Assembly (NCBI RefSeq): GCF_017355185.1
Contig: NZ_JADILJ010000013.1
Coordinates: 1-64,000, forward strand
Origin: Rathayibacter sp. SD072
GTDB lineage: Bacteria > Actinomycetota > Actinomycetes > Actinomycetales > Microbacteriaceae
Direction: 5' to 3'
DNA: 64,000 bases
Each line of letters starts with the position of its first letter. Position 1 is the stretch's first letter. The notes under the pieces were generated by a model. The model had not been told where the DNA came from, made no database searches, and saw only the letters and a program-made list of their open reading frames with translations. Shown here piece by piece: positions 35,905 to 42,620 of this stretch. Made by a program: the position numbers and the translations under genes.

Positions 35905-36788
35905 TCGAACTCCATGTAATTCCAGGCTGCATTGGCGAACTTGTGCACGCTTGCTCGGTCCCACTTCTGCGTGAAATGGAACAGATACTTCACCCCGTTC
36001 CCTTCAACCCATCGATCCGAATCTTCGGTCGGCTCGGGTCGCATCGTGTAGTTATAGATGTCAGCGAGACATGCTTGCATGACAGCACGCCAGGTCGAAC
36101 GAAGGAAATACTCGTCAGGGCAGTTATATATGAGGCACTCAAGAAGATATGAAGCCTGCTCTTCGGCCAAACCCTTGTCAACTAGAATACCCTCTAGTCG
36201 CTTCAGGATGCGAACCGTTTTCTTGTAGTAGCCGTTTGTTCGAGTATTTTTTGCTCGACCATTATCGAGCTGCAACTTTGGGTAATTATTGATGGTTCCA
36301 CCACCAACTTTGAAAAGCTTAGTTCCCTGCCTGTAGTTCCCACTAGGGAAGTACTCTCGGAATGTGAAGCAAGGAACTACATCAGCGTCAACGCGTGACG
36401 TGTTCGATTTTATTTGAAACGCAGTAGTGCCAGATGTAACCGCTCCTGGAAACTTCGCGCTAAGCGCCGCGCTGATTTGTTCCCGCAAGTACTCGGGGGT
36501 CCAGACTCCCTCGTAACCTTCGCTAGCAGGATGACCACCCTCGGATGGACTGACCTCCTCCCAGTAAACGACTTCCTCGCATTCAACTACGATATCGACA
36601 TCGCTTTCTGTCTTGACGTTCGTATTGTTAGCGTATGAGCCTTTCGCGTAGATCGAGAAGCTGAAGCCCTTGAATGCATCCTGAGCACTTATTGCCTCGC
36701 GAATCATCCGCTCAGTCAGTTCTTGCTTATCTTGCTCGGTTGCGCTCGACGGACCGGTCCATCCCGCAAGCTGCTCTTCTGTCACCAT
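35901..36788 (-). CDS. CBASS cyclic-oligonucleotide synthase (CD-NTase/SMODS)
   Basis: The 295-residue enzyme has the nucleotidyltransferase core: KGSYANNTNVKTESDVDIVVE places Gly50-Ser51 and the metal-binding Asp63 and Asp65, and SRVDADVVPCF gives the third Asp (134 or 136). The C-terminal half is helical, as in OAS/CD-NTase proteins. On phage infection it would make a cyclic di- or trinucleotide that activates the Cap15-like effector next door; the clade and product cannot be told by eye. It is the first gene of the operon, with AAGGAG 7 bp before ATG 36788 and a near-consensus promoter upstream. Confidence 0.9.
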   Translation of the reverse strand: MVTEEQLAGWTGPSSATEQDKQELTERMIREAISAQDAFKGFSFSIYAKGSYANNTNVKTESDVDIVVECEEVVYWEEVSPSEGGHPASEGYEGVWTPEYLREQISAALSAKFPGAVTSGTTAFQIKSNTSRVDADVVPCFTFREYFPSGNYRQGTKLFKVGGGTINNYPKLQLDNGRAKNTRTNGYYKKTVRILKRLEGILVDKGLAEEQASYLLECLIYNCPDEYFLRSTWRAVMQACLADIYNYTMRPEPTEDSDRWVEGNGVKYLFHFTQKWDRASVHKFANAAWNYMEFE

Positions 36789-36808
36789 GCCAACTCTCCT
36801 TGCCGCGT

Positions 36809-36837
36809 AGTATGAAGATCGTTCATCGGTCCGTCAA
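36809..36837 (-). promoter_or_regulatory. Promoter of the CBASS-Dodola-TIR operon
   Basis: On the minus strand, TTGACG (36837-36832) and CATACT (36814-36809) are separated by exactly 17 bp, close to sigma-A-type consensus. The -10 lies about 20 bp before the CD-NTase start. It is the best promoter match in the island, and no other clear promoter was seen between the five genes. Confidence 0.7.
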
Positions 36838-36910
36838 TGGTTAACGACCGACATTTGTGAAATTTATAAGCGCCAGGCGAGCGGAACGCCCGCTTTAGAA
36901 CGCACAGAAT

Positions 36911-37489
36911 TTACGGGCTTTGGCTCCTCTGCGAAGTAACTCGATCGGTCCTGACCGCACCCATAGGGGGCGGGGGGTTGGCTTTATAGGCTGCAAAGCG
37001 ACGGGCCAGCCTGGCTGCGAACTCGGTGTACTCAGCCAGCGTGAGCGCCATGACTGCATTGAGGGCTGTATTGATGCGGTACTCGTCGTTAGTGGCCTCT
37101 GGCTGGTAGTCGATGCAAAAGCTCTCGATTACGTCTGCAAAGTAGGCGATGGCTTGACCCTCCGGCTTCTTGCGGAAAGTGTCGACCGACGCGTAGCCGA
37201 GTCGCGTCGCCGCCACCTCGCGCAGGACCGCGGGACGCGCTCCTCGTCGCCCCATCTCGAGTCCGAGGATGATGCCAACCGCGGTGGCTTGCGCTCCTTC
37301 GGCCCGCTTCGTCCATGCCTCGTGCAGCAGCTTCTCGATGCGGTCGGCCGCACCGACACCGTAGATGTCGAGCGCCAGACGACTGAGCGTCGGTAGCTCG
37401 TGGACGTGCTCGGCCAGGCGGTGCAGCCCGAACTTGCGGACGACCTTGAGCTCCCCGACGAGGAGTGCGTGGAGCGTAGCTTCCGGCAT
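36911..37489 (-). CDS. Hypothetical island protein, family not recognised
   Basis: The 192-residue product (ATG 37489; TTG 37495 in the same frame) is mostly helical and soluble, with HRLAEHVHELPTLSRLALD near residue 25, EAWTKRAEGAQATAVGIILGLE near 60, TRLGYASVDTFRKKPEGQAIAYF near 100 and a basic C-terminus. VDTFRKKPEGQ looks like a DNA- or protein-binding helix turn but I cannot place it. It lies between the CBASS promoter and a divergent set of small ORFs, so it may be a regulator of the element. No function is claimed. Confidence 0.65.
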   Translation of the reverse strand: MPEATLHALLVGELKVVRKFGLHRLAEHVHELPTLSRLALDIYGVGAADRIEKLLHEAWTKRAEGAQATAVGIILGLEMGRRGARPAVLREVAATRLGYASVDTFRKKPEGQAIAYFADVIESFCIDYQPEATNDEYRINTALNAVMALTLAEYTEFAARLARRFAAYKANPPPPMGAVRTDRVTSQRSQSP

Positions 37490-37563
37490 GTCCAAATACT
37501 GCCCGAAAGTTGCCCCGGCTCGTCCCTGAAGTTGTAGACGGTTCTTTGGTGCCCTTGAAAGAC

Positions 37564-37582
37564 GGGGATGACGGTCATCCCC
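37564..37582. promoter_or_regulatory. Perfect 19-bp palindrome, operator-like
   Basis: GGGGATGAC and GTCATCCCC form a perfect 9-bp inverted repeat around a single G, 24 bp before the GTG of the small-ORF cluster at 37607 and 75 bp before the divergent 36911-37489 gene. Its symmetry and position suggest a repressor site; alternatively a short RNA hairpin in the leader. Confidence 0.45.
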
Positions 37583-37606
37583 GATCGAGCCAAAAGGGGT
37601 TCAAAC

Positions 37607-37903
37607 GTGAACGAACGGGAGCGCTGGGCGACTCACTCCCAGAGCATCATTCCGAGCCGCGAGGAGCGCATGCACTCCTCGGCGGTGCGCAAGGTCGTCT
37701 ACGACGCGCGCGAGTCGAAGCTCAAGATCGACGCGGCGGCTGCGGTCACCGCCCACCTGATGGACAGGGCGGTCGACCTCGACAACCACCGCCGCAATCT
37801 GGCCGGCAACGACCCGACGCTCAACGCGGTGCTGACCCGCATCGAGCTGGGCTTCGTAGCCAAGGGCGAGCAGTACCAGTGCGACTTCGGATCGAGGTAC
37901 TAG
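37607..37903 (+). CDS. Small hypothetical protein of the integrative element
   Basis: The 98-residue product (NERERWATHSQSIIPSREER at the start) is hydrophilic, largely helical, with IDAAAAVTAHLMDRAVDLD in the middle. GTG 37607 has AGGGG 6-8 bp upstream. The family is unknown to me. It is the first of a run of plus-strand small genes leading to the coupling-ATPase fragment, a layout seen in actinobacterial integrative conjugative elements, so a plasmid-like maintenance or transfer role is only an inference. Confidence 0.6.
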   Translation: MNERERWATHSQSIIPSREERMHSSAVRKVVYDARESKLKIDAAAAVTAHLMDRAVDLDNHRRNLAGNDPTLNAVLTRIELGFVAKGEQYQCDFGSRY

Positions 37904-37905
37904 CC

Positions 37906-38070
37906 GTGGCTAGTCGCCTGAGCGATGCGGAGCGCTCGCGGCTCTGCATCGAGTACGCCGCTCACGCCCGCAAAATCTGGGCCTCGCTTGATCAGCTCGC
38001 GGACAGCCTGGCGGAGGGTGACGTGGACCTGCGGGCTGAGCTGCGGCTCATCGAGGAGTTCCTGCGATGA
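37906..38070 (+). CDS. Very small hypothetical protein (54 residues)
   Basis: The product is a single predicted amphipathic helical unit: SDAERSRLCIEYAAHARKIW then a Leu/Glu-rich end. GTG 37906 lies 2 bp after the previous stop and its stop overlaps the next ATG (ATGA), so the gene is inferred from tight packing rather than homology. Confidence 0.55.
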   Translation: MASRLSDAERSRLCIEYAAHARKIWASLDQLADSLAEGDVDLRAELRLIEEFLR

Positions 38071-38273
38071 TCACGCTGTTCCTCGTGCTGGTGCTCCTGG
38101 CACTCATCCCTGTTGCCGTATTTGGACTGTCCCTCATCGCAGACGACTGCCCAGAGAAGCAGGTGCGCCGCGCGCAGGTCCGGGCCGAGGCCGACATCGA
38201 CGCCCATCATCGAGCGGCGCTTCGGGCCATGAACGATGCCGCGGGCCAGTCCTGGCGAAACCTGGTGGAGTGA
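38067..38273 (+). CDS. Small single-pass membrane protein
   Basis: The 68-residue product has a membrane helix at residues about 3-25 (LFLVLVLLALIPVAVFGLSL) and a charged C-terminal half with VRRAQVRAEADIDAHHRAAL. The ATG overlaps the previous stop. Family unknown; probably a conjugation-associated accessory protein by context. Confidence 0.6.
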   Translation: MITLFLVLVLLALIPVAVFGLSLIADDCPEKQVRRAQVRAEADIDAHHRAALRAMNDAAGQSWRNLVE

Positions 38274-38275
38274 GC

Positions 38276-38458
38276 ATGGACCGCCGTCCTCACAGCATCG
38301 GCTCCGTCGTGACCGGTGCGCTGCTCATCGTCCTCGCGCTCTGGCTCATCGTCCGCATCCTCGAAGCCATCTGGCTACCACTGCTGGTGATCGGGCTGGT
38401 TGCGATCAGCCTCATCCTGGCCAGCTGGATCATCTATCGCCGAACTCGGCGCTGGTAA
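38276..38458 (+). CDS. Small membrane protein (two helices)
   Basis: The 60-residue product has two adjacent hydrophobic helices (SVVTGALLIVLALWLIVRIL and WLPLLVIGLVAISLILASWI) with basic ends (MDRRPHS and YRRTRRW). ATG 38276 lies 2 bp after the previous stop, so it is in the same transcription unit. Function unknown. Confidence 0.6.
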   Translation: MDRRPHSIGSVVTGALLIVLALWLIVRILEAIWLPLLVIGLVAISLILASWIIYRRTRRW

Positions 38459-38514
38459 TACCCCAGAAAGCCCTCCTCCAATCGCTGTTGTGAAATAGGC
38501 CAATTTCATTGACC

Positions 38515-38564
38515 GATGCACGGTCGCATCACATAGTAAGTGGCGGTTGGTGCGACCGTGCATC
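38515..38564. repeat. Perfect 14-bp inverted repeat with 22-bp spacer
   Basis: GATGCACGGTCGCA (38515-38528) and TGCGACCGTGCATC (38551-38564) are perfect inverted copies in the 155-bp gap between two small ORFs. A direct repeat CCCCAAA follows at 38568-38574 and 38579-38585. There is no U-tract, so a terminator is not the best reading; an oriT/nick-site hairpin, a recombinase accessory site or a regulatory RNA is possible. Confidence 0.7.
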
Positions 38565-38613
38565 ATTCCCCAAATCATCCCCAAAGTTAACTCTGAAAGG
38601 AGGTCTCTTCACT

Positions 38614-38796
38614 ATGCCTAAAAACTACTCTAAGAAAGGCCGGGCGACGCATCGCCGTTCCCTTCGTCACCTGTCGGTGCGCGGGGTGCTCCGCCGCGAG
38701 CCCAACCTGCAAAAGATCGCGGGCACGATGGCAGCCCTCGCACTCGCCGACGCCGAACGGGCCGCCCAGAACCAAGCCCCGAGGGGCCGGTCATGA
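38614..38796 (+). CDS. Small basic hypothetical protein (60 residues)
   Basis: The product is very basic at the N-terminus (PKNYSKKGRATHRRSLRHLS) with a helical Ala/Leu C-terminal half (AGTMAALALADAERAAQ). AAAGGAGGT, a near-perfect Shine-Dalgarno, lies 10 bp before ATG 38614. Its stop overlaps the ATG of the coupling-ATPase fragment (ATGA). It may bind nucleic acid; no family is recognised. Confidence 0.62.
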   Translation: MPKNYSKKGRATHRRSLRHLSVRGVLRREPNLQKIAGTMAALALADAERAAQNQAPRGRS

Positions 38797-41639
38797 GCGC
38801 CCGCTTCATCCAGTGGCGCTCTCTGGCGCTGCGTACTCCGCTAACTGAAGGCCAGGTGGCGGCTGCGCTCACCGCTGTCGGCACGCTGAGTGGCAGCCCC
38901 TTCGTCACGATGGAAGCCCGCGGCGCAGACCATCAGCTCAGCTGGCGGCTCGGGTGCGATCCGCATCACCTCAGCCGAGTGCTCGACGCGCTTCGCCCGC
39001 ACCTGCCGGGTCTGCATGCCAGCGACGACGCGGACCGAGACGACACACCCGATGCCGCCGCTCGGCTGTCCCTCAAAGGAAGTGCCTTCCGCCCGCTGGA
39101 CCCCTCCGTCGTCGTTCCCACCACGCGCACCCTGCTGGCTGCCCTGGCGCGTGCCGGACGCCACGAATCGGTCACGCTGCAACTCACGCTCGGTCCACGC
39201 CAGCGCCCCGAGGCGGTTCCCGAGCCCAAAGGCAAGCCAGGGCGCGACCGGGCGCTGAAGTGGAGCGGCCTGCGCTTTCACGTCGACCTGCGGGTCGGCG
39301 CGTCGGCAGCTGATCCGGCCCGAGTGCACGTGCTCGTTGGCGGCGTCATCGCGGCGGTCCGCACCCTGGAAGTCCCCGGGGTCGGCGTTAGTGCGGTGCG
39401 CACCTCAACCGACGGGTTCCAGCGGGTGAGCCTGCCGTGGTTCTGGCGCTCAGTCCTCGGACCGAGCGAGCTTGTGACCCTGACGGCCTGGCCGATCGGG
39501 ACGCCGCCATTGCCTGGTGTGCCGTCGCCGCATCCGGTCCGGCTCCAGCCCGACCCCTCGATCGCGCAGCGCGGCCTGGTGCTCGGCCAAGCCACGACGA
39601 TGCTGCCGAAGACCCGCCGCGTCGCGCTCAGGCCCGCCGACCAACTGCAAGGTCACCTCCACCTGATCGGTCCGACAGGCGTGGGAAAGTCGACACTGCT
39701 GATTTCACTGGCCCTACAGGACATCGAGGAGGGCGCCGGTCTCTGCTTCATCGACCCCAAGGGCGACGCCGTCGAAGAGCTGCTGGCGCGCATCCCGAGC
39801 CACCGCCTGGGCGACGTCGTGGTTATCGACCCACGAGACCCGGCGCCGGTCGGCCTGGCCAGCCTGATGGGCGCTGACCCCGATCGCACCGCCGATGCGC
39901 TGCTAGCAGTCTTCCACTCCCTCTACGCCGACAACTGGGGGCCGCGCAGCCACGACATCATCCATGCCGGCTTGCTGACACTGGCGCGCCGCGGAGATGC
40001 CTCGCTGGTGCTGCTGCCCACGCTCCTGACCAACCCTGGCTTCCGGAGGTCCGTTACGCAGACGATCGTGCGGGACGACCCACTCGGCCTTGGGACCTTC
40101 TGGGGCTGGTACGAGTCGCTGTCGGAAGCCGAGCGCGAGCTGACGAAGGCCGGGGCCCAACTGGTCAGCTGCTCGGAGAACATCGACGAGACGCCGAGTG
40201 GCATGCTGCTGCACGGCATCATGAGTTCGATCGCCGAGTTTTACAGCCGCAACCTGGCGACGGAGTCTCGCAAGGGGATGCTGCAAAAGGCCAAAGGTGG
40301 CGGCACGGTCAACGCGGCTCCCTTCGGCTACATCAACACCCGCACCCGCACTCCCGAGGGCCGCGAGGTGCGCACCGTCATCCTCGATTCGGACCGGTCC
40401 CATTGGATCCCCTGGATGTACGAGCGCTACGCCTCCGGCGAATGGACGACCGCCATGATCCGCGACGAACTCCTCAAGCACTCCGTTACCACCTTGCCGC
40501 GGCCGAATCGCCCCAGTGCCCCGATCGCCAGTTCCCACGTCGACTCCGTGCTGAGGAATCGGTACTACGTCGGCGTCGTCAAGTTCGAGGGAGTCGAGTA
40601 CCCCGGTAAGCACGAGCCGCTGATCAGTGAGCAGCTCTATGCCCGTGCTCAGCAGGTCCGCGCTGCCCGCCGTCAGAGCGGCGAGAAGCCCCGGGTTCAC
40701 ACGCATTACCTCAAGGGCACGCTGTACTGCGGCAACTGCGGGGAACTTTTGACCTTCGAGCAGTCGCGCAACCGCGTGGGCACGCTCTACGACTACTTCT
40801 ACTGCTTGGGTCGTCAGCGCCTCAAGAACGGCTGCACGTTCAAGGCGACGCAGGCGCACATGGTGGAAGACCTCGTCGAGCAGCACTGGTCGACGGTGAC
40901 GTTGTCAGACACGCGGCTCGCCGAGGTCCGCCGCCTCGTGCTCGAGCATATGGAGACGTTGCTTCCGAACCAGGACCGCGCTGAGGCAAAGGCGAAGCGT
41001 GACATCGCCGATCTGGCTGCGCAGAGCGACCGCCTGATGCAGGCCTTCTACGCCGACGCCATCGCGCTCGATCAGCTCAAGCAGGAGCAGTCGAGGATCA
41101 GTGCGGCGCGGGCAGCCGCCGAGTCACTGATCGAACGAAACACCACGGACCGCGAAACGGTGCTCGAACGGCTTGATTACCTCTGCACTCTGCTGGCCAG
41201 CCCAGCGCGCTACTACGAGAACGCACCGACTGCCATGCGCCGCGAACTGAATCAGGGCATCTTCGAGCGCATCTACGTCTTTGATGACGAAATCGTCGGC
41301 AGCAACCTGACCGAGCCGGTGCAGCGCCTGCTGAGTGAAGATCTCAAGCTGCACCTGGCGCGCGAACGGAAGAGGGTCCTTCGTTCGGACGTGAGAACCA
41401 ACGACCTCGAGAACCCGTCAGGGGTTGCACCGATTCTGGACAGAGGTAGCGGCGAATCGGTGCCAGACATCTCTCAGGAACCGTCCGACGCCCGTTTGAG
41501 CACCTTTTTGGCGATTGAGCGTCCCAGGGGTCATTTCCCTTGGGAACGAAAAAACCCCGGACCATTCAAGGTCCGGGGTTCTAACGATCATTTCTTGGTT
41601 GCGGGGGCAGGATTTGAACCTACGACCTCTGGGTTATGA
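38793..41639 (+). pseudogene. Chimeric ORF: VirD4-type coupling ATPase fused to a truncated large serine recombinase
   Basis: The 948-residue frame is two genes in one. Residues 1 to about 450 match a type IV coupling/VirD4-like ATPase: Walker A GPTGVGKS (293-300), Walker B LCFIDPKGD (about 319-327), and HDIIHAGLLTLARRGDASL. At GTFWGWYESLSEAER the text switches to serine-recombinase sequence GAQLVSCSENIDETPSGMLLHG (described in parts), IMSSIAEFYSRNLATESRKG, the recombinase domain, a zinc ribbon (LYCGNCGELL, then YYFYCLGRQ-like C-x-C spacing) and a coiled coil. The first roughly 90-100 residues of the resolvase domain, with the catalytic Ser, are missing. The end LVAGAGFEPTTSGL is read through the tRNA-fMet terminator and gene. 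I infer a deletion fused the two genes in frame, leaving neither functional. Confidence 0.8.
41553..41580 (-). terminator. Intrinsic terminator of tRNA-fMet
   Basis: Perfect 11-bp stem (AACCCCGGACC / GGTCCGGGGTT) with a 6-base loop. On the minus strand it is followed by six T residues (A-run at 41549-41554), the expected intrinsic terminator 15 bp past the tRNA-fMet 3' end. The recombinase reading frame crosses it. Confidence 0.88.
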
Positions 41640-41672
41640 GCCCAGCGAGCTACCGAACTGCTCCACCCCGCG
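41596..41672 (-). tRNA. Initiator tRNA-fMet (anticodon CAU)
   Basis: The minus-strand sequence CGCGGGGTGGAGCAGTTCGG begins the tRNA. The acceptor arms CGCGGGG and CCCCGCA show the C1-A72 mismatch, and the anticodon stem has three G-C pairs (GGG/CCC around the CTCATAA loop, anticodon CAT). Both are hallmarks of initiator tRNA. CCA is encoded. It bounds the island on the right. Confidence 0.95.
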
Positions 41673-41746
41673 GCACAAGAAGAAACACTACACGCGGATC
41701 GGGAGGAGCGCAAATCGAGGACGGAGCAGATCGGGGCGCCGCCCGA

Positions 41747-42616
41747 TCAGGAGCGCTTCGAGGCCGTGATCGCGAGCGCGAGCGGCAGCCACTCCTGCTC
41801 GGGCCAGGCCCAGGCGCCGTCCTCGCGCTGCACCAGCTGGGGCGCTACGCGCCAGGGTGCGATCGGCTCCTCGCGCAGCTCGGTGATCGAGAGGCCCGCA
41901 CCGAGCAGGGCGGAGGCGATCGACCCGAGCGAGTGGCTCCACTCGTGGGCGCGATCGTTCTCGAAGGCGACGTCCGTGCCTGCGTAGTCGCCGGCGCCCT
42001 CGACGACGCGCGGCTCACCGCCGCCGTCGTACGGCTGCTGGAAGCGCGGCTCCGGCCCCTCGGGCGAGCCGGTGAGCACGGCCGCGGCCGGATGCGTGTC
42101 GACGAACACGAACGAGCCGCCGGGCGCGAGGAACCACTCGACGATCCGCGCCCACTCGACGAGGTCCGGGAGCCACACGACGGTGCCCCAGGTCGTCACG
42201 ACGACGTCGAAGGAGTCGGGCTCCGGCAGCATGTGCCGCAGATCGTAGAGGTTGGAGCAGACGAAACGGGCGCGGCCGGCGAGTCCGAGCTCGGTCGCGA
42301 GACGACGCGCCTCGCGGACCGCCGCCATCGAGAAGTCGACGCCGATGACCTCTGCGCCGCGCTGGGCGAGCGCGAGGGTGTCGGCTCCGAAGTGGCACTG
42401 CAGGTGCAGGACCCGCTTGCCCTCCCAGCCGCCGGGGGCGACGCGGGCGAGCGACTCCTCCTCGACCGGGAAGAGCCGGCCCGCGCCGCCCCGCAGCGCC
42501 GACAGGTCGTAGAACGCGCTGCCGGCGTGCGCGGCGACGCGCTCGTCCCAGAGGGCGCGGTTCAGATCGAGCCACTCCCCCGAGCGCAGGTGCTCGCCCC
42601 GGTCCACCTGGACCAT
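41747..42616 (-). CDS. Class I SAM-dependent methyltransferase
   Basis: The 289-residue protein has the Rossmann methyltransferase motif VLHLQCHFGADTLALAQRG (motif I, with the Gly-loop LQCHFGADT), VIGVDFSMAAVREAR (motif II acidic Asp), FDVVVTTWGTVVWL and FLAPGGSFVFVD. The QCHFGADT variant occurs in a group of uncharacterised bacterial methyltransferases. Substrate unknown. ATG 42616 is the natural start. It sits 4 bp downstream of the UPF0182 gene on the same strand. Confidence 0.85.
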   Translation of the reverse strand: MVQVDRGEHLRSGEWLDLNRALWDERVAAHAGSAFYDLSALRGGAGRLFPVEEESLARVAPGGWEGKRVLHLQCHFGADTLALAQRGAEVIGVDFSMAAVREARRLATELGLAGRARFVCSNLYDLRHMLPEPDSFDVVVTTWGTVVWLPDLVEWARIVEWFLAPGGSFVFVDTHPAAAVLTGSPEGPEPRFQQPYDGGGEPRVVEGAGDYAGTDVAFENDRAHEWSHSLGSIASALLGAGLSITELREEPIAPWRVAPQLVQREDGAWAWPEQEWLPLALAITASKRS

Positions 42617-42620
42617 CGTG

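Larger units (their letters stand above)
32172..41595. mobile_element. Genomic island: defence operon plus deleted conjugative-element remnant
   Basis: Between the VOC terminator and tRNA-fMet the composition shifts: the left half (to about 37 kb) is clearly AT-richer with AT-rich codon choice, and the right half is intermediate, while the flanks are very GC-rich. It contains a five-gene defence operon, small ORFs typical of actinobacterial integrative elements, a VirD4-type ATPase fragment and serine-recombinase sequence, the last running into tRNA-fMet. No clear flanking direct repeat was found, so exact ends are estimates. Confidence 0.75.

Noticed and set aside
32140-41600. Direct repeats as attachment sites of the island
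   Set aside because: Only a short TTTCTTG-like match and two unrelated hairpins occur near the ends; too short to support att sites.
38793-41639. Treating the long ORF as a single functional conjugation/integration enzyme
   Set aside because: The recombinase half lacks the catalytic-Ser region and the ATPase half lacks its C-terminal portion, so a deletion fusion explains it better.
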